This document shows positions 37,952 through 49,454 of a DNA stretch of 64,000 nt, one piece after another. The translations under genes were made by a program, and so were the position numbers. The DNA is from Macrotrachela quadricornifera (lineage: Eukaryota; Rotifera; Eurotatoria; Philodinida; Philodinidae): contig JAJEKB010020494.1 in the NCBI GenBank assembly GCA_022393335.1, positions 672,906-736,905 on the forward strand, written 5' to 3'. The notes under the pieces are model-generated. The model did no database searches and had not been told where the DNA came from. It worked only from the letters and a program-made list of their open reading frames with translations. The number at the start of each line of letters is the position of its first letter. The stretch's first letter is position 1.

Positions 37952-38380
37952 TGTCCATGTTTTCCTTCTCTTCTCCTGGTTATTCTTGTTCTCGTTACTT
38001 TTTTTCTTCCCTCTACTTAATCTTCTTCATTATTCTCTTGTCCGCTTGTTTTGATTATTTTTGTGTGAGTGATTTATGAAACAGATCGAACTCACACACT
38101 AAAACTCACAATCGTATTTTAAATTATCTTACGATTAGTATCTCACTTCTTCTGTCTTAGTTGCGTATCGAAAAGAACAATTATTAATCGAAATAAAGAG
38201 TTAATATATTTTTCACATTGTAAACAAAGATTTGCTTCATGTTTTCTCAAATTCTATTAAAACTTCCTTTTTTTTATTTCAGAGATACCAATTATAGTTG
38301 CGGTCTATCTCATATTATTATTTCCACCTACTATTGAATCGAATTTTTTTACTGTGTACTACTTTGTATGAAATATAAAA
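33760..38380. other. Long gene-poor stretch
   Basis: AT-rich DNA of 4.6 kb with poly-T rich blocks (33780-34080) and a repeated word TCTAGCGGAAAAATGA at about 35776 and 35864. Open frames such as 34254-34481, 36288-36521 and 36594-36782 show no family features. The last few hundred bases should hold the promoter of the DED gene. Confidence 0.45.
37918..37952. repeat. (AT)n microsatellite
   Basis: A run of alternating A and T of about 34 bp, flanked by ACATATATAC and GTCCATG. Confidence 0.9.
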
Positions 38381-38389
38381 TATATAACG

Positions 38390-39792
38390 ATGGATCCTCA
38401 TCATTTGCGTGCTCTTATATTGAAAATCCAAGATCATCTTAGTGACAATGATCGAAAACGTTTGCATTTCTTTTTGGGCCCCGATGTTCCACGTCGAATC
38501 CGAGATGATCCATCACTTGCTGGCACTTTAAATCTTATGGAATGTCTCTTTGATCAAGATAAAATTAATGAACGAGATTTTACTTTCTTAATAAATGCAT
38601 TCGATGAAATACAATGTATCGATGCTGTGAAAATTTTGAGAGGTAATTTTGCCTTTTCGGCTATATATGTTACTATTTCTATCTGTATAGAACATATGAA
38701 AAAAATGTACCAACATGGACAACAACAATCGATGCAAAGTTTAACGTCGATTTTATTTCAAGATCAGGATGAAGATAAATGTGGAAGAGAAGATCGTCAG
38801 TAATAACAATTTTCTGATGATGACATGTCTAATTTCTTCTAGTCTTTTCAGTGAAATTTATTCAATCAACTATTAAAGGAGATAACAATATACAGATCAA
38901 TCATAATACGAAAAATATCAATCCAGCAGCCTTCATTGATGATCAATATTCTTCACGAGTGAAACAAAGACGTCTATTAAAGTTATCGACAAGGATTGCG
39001 CAGTTCCTCTTATTGCTCTCCGTACTGGTAAACGTTGGATTAGCAGTAGCAATGAGTTACTGTATCATAAAGATCAACCAATTGAACGAAGAATTGGCAG
39101 GAATAGCTACGGTTAGTCCTGTTTCATCAATAACGAAGATAACTGGAATTCCATATCCCACTGGCTCTCGAGACTATTGTCGACAAAATAATGGTATGCT
39201 AAACACAATAATCTATTTTGACAGTAACTGGCAGAGAAATACAAACTATTTTTGCACATTGAATAAACTTTAATTGAATAAGCTGATAACAATTGCTGTA
39301 TTTTTATACTCTATAGTTTATATTTTTACTTTAGGTTCAGCTGACCAGACGAAAAATGTAGATTGGGTGGATGCTAAAGATGGTGAAATCCCACAACATG
39401 CTTTTGAAGGTGGTCAAGAAGGCAATCGAAGTGTTTATGTGGTGCGTATCAAATTAGCAGACAATGTGATTCCAGGCAAACTCATTGAAAAGAGTAAATT
39501 AGCAGAAGCTGAATATCATGGACCTCAAACACAACCCACTTATCAAGTACTGACTAATCCAGGTTCAAAGAGAAGATTCGAATGGGTTCCAACATGTCAT
39601 TCTAAAGTAGCAGCATGTGCTATACCAGCAGGCAAGGAAGGCCAGATTGATCTTTACGTGGGCCGAATTTTAATTTCTTCTAACATGACTTTTATCGGCA
39701 AATACAATGGACCTAGCGGTCCACTTTATTACTTGGACCAAGGAGTAAACAAAGAAGCGAATGCAAATGTTCAAATACTTTGTATTGTTTGA
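38390..39792 (+). CDS. DED - transmembrane - DM9 protein, four exons
   Basis: Exons: 38390-38642, 38691-38795, 38852-39193, 39335-39792; joins keep frame and give about 385 aa. Residues 1-84 form a death effector domain: LSDNDRKRLHFFLG, then VPRRIRDDP and FDQDKINERDFTFL, lining up with caspase-8/FADD DED helices. Residues about 168-192 are one membrane helix (FLLLLSVLVNVGLAVAM) preceded by RVKQRR, so the N side should be cytosolic. Exon 4 encodes a DM9/DUF3421 pair: WVDAKDGEIPQHAFEGG, YVVRIKLADNVIPGK, EWVPTCH, then LYVGRI. DM9 proteins bind mannose-type glycans in other invertebrates. The layout is that of a type II receptor passing an outside glycan signal to a DED pathway; that role is inference. 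The donor of exon 2 (GTCAGT) is weak. The in-frame starts at 38851 and 39274 are GTG and TTG, which supports splicing over separate genes. Confidence 0.8.
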
Positions 39793-40352
39793 AGGATTAT
39801 TTTTCAAAATCTTTTTTTTGGTTAACAAAATTACTTGAAAAACCTCTAACGCATAGATGTGTAATGCTCATTGTATTTTTGCTGAAATAAAATTAAAACA
39901 CATGGAATTTAAAAGTCTTTGCATAATTGGACAACCCTAAGAAATCAATTATTAAAGGAGAATCTTCTAGTGTGGAGCAGTCATCCTATTTCGCAATTTT
40001 GAACATTGTGGAATCAGTTCCATCGATTCTGGTAATGCATTAAATCGAGACAGCATCTAATTTCGGATTCGATTGCACTAGTTCCAACCAATTTCGAAAT
40101 TGCCGCTACTAATTCCAGCGATTCCTACTGATTTCGGAATCTGTAGGTCTATTACCATACTATTATCTTCACAAGTAACGTTCATCGTCTGTCGATTCAC
40201 TTGGTCCTAGACTGACACAATAGGGATGTCAATAAAATTGCTCATAGATGTGAACTGGAATTCATTATGTTTGCATGAGTATAACAGAGTAACTTGGTTA
40301 TAGTGTTCATCTCGTGACTATAGTTGCAATAGTTGTGGAGAATATCATAAAG
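39793..40352. other. Non-coding stretch between the DED-DM9 gene and arm B
   Basis: Begins with the 3' UTR of the DED-DM9 gene (AATAAA-like AAATAAAATTAAAA near 39885). Words of the type GATTCCGG/ATTTCGGAAT recur between 40010 and 40145. No gene was seen. Confidence 0.5.
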
Positions 40353-43300
40353 ATCACCGTCAAGGAAAAAAAACTGATTACTCACAGAATACTAAATAAA
40401 GTCGTGGAAAACAATACAATTCATTCATGAAGTTAGACTTGGAGTCACTTTTTATTATTGTGCATGGAGTCATGCACTCATTTTGAGGAATGCTTTGTTA
40501 TTATAGTTATTGACTCTATGACACGCAACAAGCATCGAAAAATTTCGAGAGAGCATCCCCAGATATAATTCAACAGATTCTAGACAACATTCTCACGTAG
40601 GACTTGACGACTTCGAGAAACCATTTCTAGATGCAAGTTACAAAATTATGGGAAGCTGCCTAAAATACATATAAGTTCTTAGGATCGATCTTCTAAACAA
40701 TTTTTCCGCGCAAAAGATCTAAACTTTTGGTTTTGAACCGGTGTAGTCCTTGTCAATATCAATACCTCAATATCAGTCAAGATCAATCCCAATATCACTC
40801 AATAGTAAATGGTTTGTTATTGACGTTATTAGTATTGTGACACTCCTATCACTAACTCATACTTGTTCACCACGTAATAGTGAGTATTGATTAAGAAGTT
40901 TCCATAGTAATCAGTTAAAGGCGAATGAAACCTTGAGTACAGAGAAAAACGCGAGAAACGGTAGAAGTTTAATGTCGTAGAACGTTTTTAATGTGAGTTA
41001 GGACCACTTGATTGACTGAAAGCCTTCAAATATATTTTTTGTTGTGATTGAAAAAGTGCCATCAATTCAGTCAAATTACTAGGTCTCAAGACGGTAGTAC
41101 ACTGTTTTATAAAAGAAAACCTGGTATTCATTTAATAGAGAAGGAGAAAGAGGGTTAAAATTCTAAAAAATTCCGAATAATCATCTCTGGATTTGAAATC
41201 TCAAATCCGATGTTTCTCCCTTTATTTGAAAACTTACAACTAGTGTTTTTGTTAATCTTTTAATAGTTAAGTGAGAATCAGATGAGAAGAACAAAAATGA
41301 AAGATATCGGTAAAATTTATAGCAGCATGATGTCACTTCTGCACTTCATGACTACAAGACAGGACGTCGAAATTTCTCATCATAGTCAGATATTATTTTG
41401 TCAAAAACTAAAAGCGCAAAAAAAATATTGCTTGTAAGTAGACTAACAGATCCCGTTTAGAGGCACATATGTACATGTATGATTTTAAATGGCGGCTCAC
41501 TCACTGCCGTTTATTAAATACAATCGTTGTTCTGTTGAGCAAGAGAGCAAAAAACGAACACGTGCAAACAACATTGTAAAAATGCCAAAATTGTGCAGTT
41601 GTTCTCGAGCACATAAAAATGAGGACCAAATATCCATACAAATTGATGCTAAGTTGAAAGAAGACGGAAGGATCTACAAGTCTACATATCGGCCTCTTGT
41701 ATTAGGTGAGCTTTTCTCTATATTTCAACTAGCAGTAACATTCACTTATTTTTTTATATTTCAGGTGACGACGAAGTAACTACATTGTCCATGATGCACT
41801 GCATGCATGTTTTCTTTAGTCCTTACTCGTATCAGTCAGTGTTGTTTTTTCTATTTCAACGTTTTCAGCGCTTCTTTCTAGAGAAAAAATCGACCGAATT
41901 TCTGAAATTAAACGTATTCTTCGTGATTCTCTCACAGTACGTATATCTAATAGACTTTCTCGTGAAACATTCTTATTTAGGCGTTAGTCTGAAACTTTCT
42001 TCAATACTCTGACTTTTTATTTCTCAGTAAAACCAAAATGTGTCAAAATATGACTTCAACCGAGGATCATTAATGAGAATAAGCGAAGAAGAACGAGATA
42101 ATAAATTGAAATCGGATGATTTTCTATAAATCAAAAATTCCAACCATCATGTTGATGTTCATGATATATGTATCATGATTTCGACACATAATGCACCTAT
42201 ATGATACAACCTATTCTTCGATTATTGTCGAAACTCTGCAACGTTTCAGTTAATGACTGTAGTTTTGATGTTATAATAGTCAGTCAATCAATGATTGAGC
42301 GATATTCTCGAGCGTCTTACTTTCTAAGTGTTCTACTTGAATTTACTTATGATTATCTGACAACTATATATTTATAAAAAAATATCTATTAATAATTAAT
42401 AAAAAGCTCCGACTCGTCATGTATTTTGCAGATAGGTGTTTTGGGAAAATAAAATCTTGTGGATTTATTGATAATTCATCACACTTTTGTGTTTGACTAG
42501 TTCGAAAGACACGATGACGACAATCATTAGTCGTCTGAGAATCATTTTCAATTCTGAATTTAAGGATTGTAGACAAACCTTCGTTTTGATGATCAAGAAG
42601 CAGTCATCCCTGTTTTATGCTTTAATTTTATCGGTTTGTCTACAAACTTTAAGTGAAAATCATCAAGTTTTTACGTCTTTTAAATCTGTTTATCTTAATA
42701 GCAGCACCAAAAATCTTTGAATTTTTGGAAGTTCTACAATGAAAAGAATTTCGTTCCATCTTAATTTTAGTGCATTATACGTGCCTTGGATGTTATTGTT
42801 CCACCGATTCAACTTGAATATCCAGAAAATCAGTGGCGTGCAATCTACATGTTGACAAAAGCTCAACAACCTGATTTTGATTATCCACCTGAGTTCTTTG
42901 AACATGCATGCATTCTTTTAGCTGATGCTGGTGTTCAAAAATGTCTTGAACGATCTGATGAATATGAACTTCCACTCAATGCCAAATAGTTAGTATTTTT
43001 ATCAATCCCTTCTTGATCCCATTTCGTTTTGGTTTGTAGTTTTCTCGATCGTATCCACAAAATTAAAGAGCCAACTTACATACCTAGCGAAGCGGTAAGA
43101 TAAACGTTTTCTCATGTATTACAAAGAAGAATCTTCACTAAACTCGGAAAATATATCATCAGAAGTTTTTCTATAGAGATCGTACATTATTAATGTGAAT
43201 ATTCAGCATCAAGAGCTCAGTAAACGACGGCTCAGAGTTTTTATGAAAAATATTTCAAACTGTCCAGTATTTCACAGCAGGAGAAATATCCAAATGTTGT

Positions 43301-44558
43301 CGTAAAGACTTTTTGCACGTGTTCATTTTGAAACTCTTCTCGTGCAGGATATGTATCATGGCTATGATTATAAATCGAATTTGATTGACGCAATTTTCAC
43401 CGTAGAAGGAGTACACTTTAAGTATGTTTATTAATATATTGTGCAAGATAAAAAGTATTTTTTGCTTTCGAGGGTGACTTATCCGTTTGGACAATCATCA
43501 GAAAGACAAAGGTGGATGCAATACTTTAGCGATGCCATTGCAATCATGTATGTCACGAACTGTAGTAGTTTCAATACAAGATTTAACTATAATGAAGATG
43601 AAAATCAACTGCAAGAATCGATTAATTTGTTTCAAAGTATTTGGAACAACAAGTAGGATGATCACTTGACGAAGAATATATACACAAGAAGTTTCTTATG
43701 ACTATATTTATAGATGGCTACATACAAAATCTTTCATTTTGTTTCTGTATGACGAAGATATTTTAAGAGAGAAAATCAATTCTGGTCATCGACTCGAAGA
43801 TTATTTTCCTGACTTTGCTTGCTATCATTTACCACCAGTAGAAACAGATAATACGTTACAATTAGGTATATTTCTCATTTGATAGATTCTTTTGAAAGGA
43901 ATCAATAAAAGCTCTATTACGTTTGATTAGTTTGATAAAAGCAAAAATATTTCAGCGAAATAATAATCGATACTTACTATAGAATGAACTTATCAAGTTT
44001 AGCTATTCTTACACAAATGACTCTATTGATGTTTTTAGACCATCTCATGTTCGAAAACACCGAAGTGTCCAGAGCCAAGTGTTTTATACGTGACCAGTTT
44101 CTAGTGAGTGATTTCTTTTGATTTTTCTTCTAGTATTCATGAATTGTAGAAAATCACAACAGCTGACGAGAAGAATCGTTATTGTTATCCTTTCTTTGTT
44201 AGTCATATTGATTCCGAACAGTTGCGTCGTATGTTCAACGACGTGCGTGATATAATTCAAACATTACATTTAAGACAATACGAGCTGCTGTAATTTAATA
44301 TCATACAATCTTGCGCGTAGATGATTAATCGCAAAAGGTGATCAAACTGAAAGGACAGACTTCATCCTGTCATCATTAGATACGTGCTATGGTAATATTA
44401 TATGGGAGGTACATAACATGTTCTCTCCTTTATAACGAAGTATACAGATAAATGAGCCTTCTTATATCTAAAAAAATAAAGATAAATGAGTCATTATTTA
44501 CTGGAAAATACACACATTGAGTAACGGCTCTCTCAGGACTCTCACCCTCAAGATTGTG
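40353..44558 (+). repeat. Arm B of the ~4-kb inverted duplication (partner 9848-13842)
   Basis: Homologous in inverted orientation to arm A over its full length, exons and introns alike. Similarity is uneven: about one mismatch over 235 bp around exon 7 and its upstream intron, but about 24 mismatches in the 144-bp last exon. The sequence just outside either end of the two arms is unrelated. Confidence 0.88.
41489..44293 (+). CDS. Gs-alpha-like protein with degenerate nucleotide-binding motifs, copy B (exon 2 donor lost)
   Basis: Exons: 41489-41705, 41765-about 41815, 41884-41936, 42771-42988, 43040-43094, 43348-43421, 43473-43652, 43714-43865, 44039-44103, 44150-44293. Every exon is open and matches copy A. 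Motif state: P-loop GDDEVTTLS (the Lys kept in copy A is Thr here), switch I YDYKSN, YPFGQ for DVGGQ, YDED for NKQD, VSH for TCA; the C terminus LRQYELL is intact. The GT donor used after exon 2 in copy A (GGGTGATC) reads TTTAGTCC here, so exon 2-3 joining should fail or shift. The alternative start MPKLCSC lies at 41582. It may be a pseudogene or give an altered transcript. Confidence 0.75.
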
Positions 44559-44687
44559 GATCTGAATAGACTATCAGACGTAGTTTTTAGCGCTGATCAC
44601 GAATCTGACATTGGTTTTTGGGAAAAATCAGTTTTTTTCATCAAAAATTAGGTTTTAAACTTTTGAAAAACTGTATTTTCGATAATC

Positions 44688-46400
44688 TCTGGCCTCGTAG
44701 TCGTCCTATAATTCCTATAATTCTTATATTTTTGAAATCAGTCCTATAATGTCCTATTTTTCTCTAAATTTTCCTATATTCCTATATTTTTGGAAAAAAG
44801 GAACATTTCTCTTAGAAAAGTCATATTTTCCTGAAAACGATGGCGTTAAATTGTCTTCAAGAATTTGATTAATGAATGTACTTAGAGCATACCAAAAGTA
44901 GTGAGTGACACTTTAATACTGTATAATAGGCTTTAAGAAACTTTCTTTCTATGTAGTCTTCATGAGAAAAGAATGCTCTATCTTTCTATGCTGTTTAATC
45001 ATACTTCAACTAATATGATAATAAATTTTCGATAAGACTTTTTTCCTTAGCATTCGTGCTTATTCTACTAGACCACAACGTGTGAGACAACTTAGTTTTC
45101 AATCCATTAAGATATTGTATGAACATCTAAAATATACCATAAGAAGCAGCGTAAAAAGCTCTACAATTTACATAACACTACTTATTTTATAGCGACACTT
45201 TTTGTTTTCAAAATGGACAAAGTTTTGAGGCATCAAATTTCTGGCATTGCGAAAATTGACCACATAGAATTTTCCTTTTTCTGAAAATAATTACAATAAG
45301 CTTCACTGTATAGGTTGTAGAACTCTTCACGCTGCATCTTGTGGTATATTTTGTTTTCCTTTTGATAAAGTATATCCAGTGATGAAACAATGAAATAACC
45401 AAAAATGAATTCGCTGTGTATCGAAAATGTCATTTTTTTCCATGCCCGAAGCTTGATTGCTTAAAATTTTGTCAATTTTAAAAATAAGAAACGCAGCTAT
45501 AAAATAAGTGGTCTTATGTAAATTGTAGAGCTTTTCATGCTGCATCTTGTGGTATATTTTAGTTGGTCATACAATATCCTACTGGATTGAAAACTAAGTT
45601 GTCTCACACGTTGTGATCTAGTAGAACAAGCACGAATGCTAAGGAAAAAAGTCTTATCGAAAATTTATTATCATATTAGTTGAAGTATGATCAAACAGCA
45701 TAGAAAGATAGAGCATTCTTAAAGTGTTACTACCACTACTTTTGTATGCCCCAAGTAGATAGAGCTTCTATATTAATTGACGGTGGTGATATGAAGAACA
45801 AATCGATTAGTGAACAACTGACAATAATAACTGAAGATTTAATTAAAATTAAAAAAAACGAAAAGATGTTTTTTGCCAACAACAAAAGCTCAAACGACAA
45901 AAGTTTCAACCAATTAATCAGTAAATATAGATTTTCATTTATCATAATTATTTTATTATGCGTTTTCAATATTGGTAGACATTGTTTTGTAAATATTTAA
46001 ATATATTAAATACTTTAGTTTTGATTATAAAATGAAAAAAATTTTTTTTTGTGGTATTGATTCATATTGTTTTTTAAATAGATTGTGGGGTATATACGAT
46101 ACTTGAAAATAAGTTTAATACACCAACTTTTATTTTTCTCCAGAAAAAATCTGTTGGTTTATTAATTTTACCGGTCTAATACTATGTTTTTACTGAAATT
46201 ATCTGATAAGATGTTAGTGAAAGAGTGCATCTTTCAGTTCTATCACTGCATTAATTAACGTTTCTACTAAAAAGACTCGAAACTAATTCAAAATGGATAT
46301 CCTATCAATGTCCTATATAGGAATAGGTGATTCTATAAAAATAAAGCTTTAAAATTCTATATAATCCTATATTTTTACAAAGTGTCACTACGAGGCCAGA
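44688..46400. mobile_element. 1.7-kb element with 13-bp inverted ends and 6-bp target duplication
   Basis: The ends are TCTGGCCTCGTAG at 44688 and its reverse complement finishing at 46400. ATAATC stands immediately outside both ends (44682-44687 and 46401-46406). Just inside the ends are repeated TCCTATA/CCTATATTT words on the left (44700-44795) and on the right (46305-46375). The middle holds a large imperfect palindrome (about 44896-45760, mirror blocks AGACTTTTTTCCTTAGCATTCG and their complements). The only candidate ORF is 45746-46000. Confidence 0.7.
45746..46000 (+). CDS. Small ORF inside the 1.7-kb element, putative C-terminal membrane anchor
   Basis: The 84-aa frame starts MPQVDRASILIDGGD, has a Lys-rich middle (LIKIKKNEKMFF) and a hydrophobic stretch near the end (FSFIIIILLCVFNI). 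It starts at the edge of the internal palindrome. I do not recognise it; it could be a truncated exon carried by the element or chance. Confidence 0.2.
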   Translation: MPQVDRASILIDGGDMKNKSISEQLTIITEDLIKIKKNEKMFFANNKSSNDKSFNQLISKYRFSFIIIILLCVFNIGRHCFVNI

Positions 46401-46406
46401 ATAATC

Positions 46407-48255
46407 TAAACAAAGAAGTTTTTCAGAAACTGGCGAGAGACACATCACTCAATGTAGAATTTTATTCTCTACAAAATGCCATATTTGACTTTAACTTTTA
46501 TGGCAAAGGACAGGTTGTAAATTGTGAGACATTTTCTACCTCGGAATTCAGCTTGTGACCTCCCATATTATTGAATCGATCTCATTCTTAGGTATGAAAC
46601 TAAATACACCGAAACAACTAACACTTGTAAAAATGAAACCATTCGGACCATGTTAAGTACCTGAAAATCGATAAACAAAAATCTATGTCACAACGTTACG
46701 TTCATTTTTGGGATTTCCTTCAAGAGTATTGATACTTAGAAAAAAATCTTTTTATCATTAAAAAGGTCATTCAAAGCTCTACAAAATCTACATTTTTGCT
46801 AATTCATTTGGACAGACGATTTCTTGGAAATTAAAGCTTAAGTAGAGCGCTGAAGGAAAAAGGTCTTTTTATGTCACGATGTTACGCGACTAAAAAATCT
46901 TACTAGAGGCTCCAGACTTCAACCAAAAATATTCATTTTTATAGCACGAATAGAGTATAATGAGCTGCATCGAATGACGTTTGAATGGACTTTCTAGCTA
47001 TTATAGTTCCTGAGATAATTGAAAGACAATGTGTCAAAAATGTCACAACGTTACGTTTGAACAAGCTTATGGGTCGGAGAGCACTAATATTTTCGAAATA
47101 ACTCATAAAGGATACGAGCTATCCGGACCAAATTGTTTTCATTTGATGACCCATATCAATATCTACAAAACTGTATATTTACCAATATCATCGAATACTT
47201 ATTTTCTGACCAATAGCAACGTGTAATGAGGTTGGAGGGTAATTTTGGCTATTTAGGGGTCATTTTTTATTGACAAAACTATGGTTTCAATCAAAACTAA
47301 TGTCATATTCGGAAGCAGCATGAAAAACTAGGTCGATATAAGTGTGTTTCAGAACTTTCTGAGCACCTCAATTTTCCTCGAAAAAATGGCCCCTACTTTC
47401 CCTCACCCCTCAAGGAGTCCATCAAAACATGACCTGTCCGAAAAACGCAGTTTTATGATTGAAACGTAAGAATTTCCTAAACAGACGGCTATTAGTATCA
47501 GATCTGTATTAACCACATATAACTTGAGCTAAATTATACTGTTTCGGTTGCTATTTCTCCTGACTAAACATGGTTTTTTATTCCAAAGAAAAGTCTCAGC
47601 ATTAAAGTCTGAAATACTGCAGGAAAGTCCGACTACAGCATGCACTATCAATGTCATTAAGCGTTAAATTTAAACAGTATTTTTTAAAAAACTTTCGTAT
47701 CTCAGCCAGTTTGATAGTAGTAGTCGGAAAAATTTTTCTATATTCTCTTCTCATATAGTACTATAGAATGCGCTAATCACAGTATTCAAAATCGAAAAAA
47801 TGTTTTTTTCGTTCATATTTTCACAGAACGGTATAATAATTTTGCAATTCACCCATATGTGTATATATATCAATTTTTTTTTAATTTTTGGAAACTTTTT
47901 CTCTTGAAAATAAATTTGATTTATATGTTTTATACAAAACTTATTTATAATATGAAAAACTGTTGATCTTTCAGAATGTTTTATATACTTGTTATATTTT
48001 ATCAAATATATGTGAATTTTTTTCGACTTTCTTTTTTGTTATATAAACAAAGTATTAGAAAGGTCTTGCAATTATGATTTCACAAATCAAAACGCACAAA
48101 TTCAATTAGATCTTTCAAAACTACTTCAATAAAACTTACTTATGATTGAAGGAAAAAATCACTCTTATGTTTGATGAAAACTTATCAAGAGATTAATCTT
48201 TTTATCAATAGATTAGTGTTTTCATTGATATATTTTTTTTATATTATGAAGAACA
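46407..48255. other. Non-coding stretch with three TGTCACRAYGTTACG words
   Basis: The word TGTCACAACGTTACG occurs at 46686 and 47041 and a variant TGTCACGATGTTACG at 46872. Sequence between the words is not clearly repeated. No gene was seen. Confidence 0.4.
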
Positions 48256-48260
48256 AATAT

Positions 48261-49313
48261 AGAGTGAACCATAAATATCTTTACGATAAAAAATTTGAAT
48301 ATCTTCATTGTAGCTCGAACAAATGAGCTGATTTTTTAATCAATGATACAGACATATTCAAGGTTTATATCAGTAAAGACATATATAGAGAGATCCTTTT
48401 GCAAGTATCGTTATCGGTCTCAACAAAAAAATTTTACTTTTTTACAAATTAGAAAAAAAATAATGTACTTAACTTGAAGGCTGCTATTATGTGAATTTGC
48501 TACACTAAGTATCCTGATCTCAACTATGAAACAATTATCTACTGAAGCCTGTCCACTGAGAATCTATAGTCAAAACATTTTCTCACCATATGATAAGGTG
48601 ACAGTAATGCAAAATTCTAGTGCCTTTTATTTTTCCTTTAAACATGTATTTCTGGATTCAGTTTTTGACGCTGATGATGAATATCTTGTTATGTTTTCAA
48701 TTTAACAAAGTCTTCGTGGAGAAAAATGCAAAATACTGGGAAAATGTCAAAAATTGCAAAAAATGCTAACTTTTCTAAATGAACATGTAGTATGTGATAA
48801 AGTTATAAAAAACGTTTCTAAATACAATTTTACATAATAAATTCAAAAATCATATTGATAAAAACGAAAAGTAAAATAGTGATGGATTGAATGTTGCTTT
48901 TCTATAAGTAAGCATTTATTGAAATTTTTGACATGTTTCTCTATGAAGACTTTGTTAAATTGAAAAAATAACAAGTTAGTCGTGATCAGCGTCAAAAACA
49001 GAATCTAGAAATACATGTTTAAAAGAAAAATAAGAGATACTAGAATTTTGCATTACTGTCACCTTATCATATGATGAGAAAATGTTTTGACTATAGATTC
49101 TCAGTGAACATGCTTCAGCAGATAATTGTTTCATAGTTGAGATCAAGACACTTAGTGCAGCAAATCCACATAATATCACTCTTCCCTTGCAAGCATATCT
49201 TCATGAATATAAATCCTAAATATGTTTCGATCATTAATTAAAAACTAGGCTCATTTGCTTGAGTCGTAATAAAAATATTCAAATTTTTTATTGTAAAGAT
49301 ATTTATGGCTTAT
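48261..49313. repeat. 1-kb fold-back element with an open frame in each arm
   Basis: Left arm about 48261-48720, right arm about 48940-49313, inverted relative to each other. The outer 200 bp belong to the repeat family clustered at 21335-22096 (CATAAATATCTTTAC, then ATTTGAATATC and the TCGAACAAATGAGC-like block). Inside, both arms encode the same peptide: the left arm (+, about 48493-48704) and the right arm (-, 49179-48976) both read ISTMKQLS, then RIYSQNIFS, YDKVTVMQNSS and FKHVFLDSVFDAD. Confidence 0.75.
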
Positions 49314-49454
49314 CCTGTATATGAAGAATGTATATAATGAAATATGTAAATTGTATGAAATATTTCTCACTTCGTTATTTATATGTGTAGGCGAGAGAAT
49401 GAATATAATAATTAACACAAAAAAATATTATCTTTATTGAAAAAAAGATAAAGT

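Noticed and set aside
38851..39273. Separate short membrane protein gene
   Set aside because: It starts at GTG right after an acceptor-like CTTTTCAG, and its donor at 39194 joins the DM9 exon in frame. It is better read as exon 3.
39274..39792. Separate secreted DM9 gene starting in a hydrophobic stretch
   Set aside because: The frame begins at TTG, not ATG, and the hydrophobic part ends exactly at a good acceptor (TTTACTTTAG). Splicing to 39193 keeps frame with the upstream DED-TM exons.
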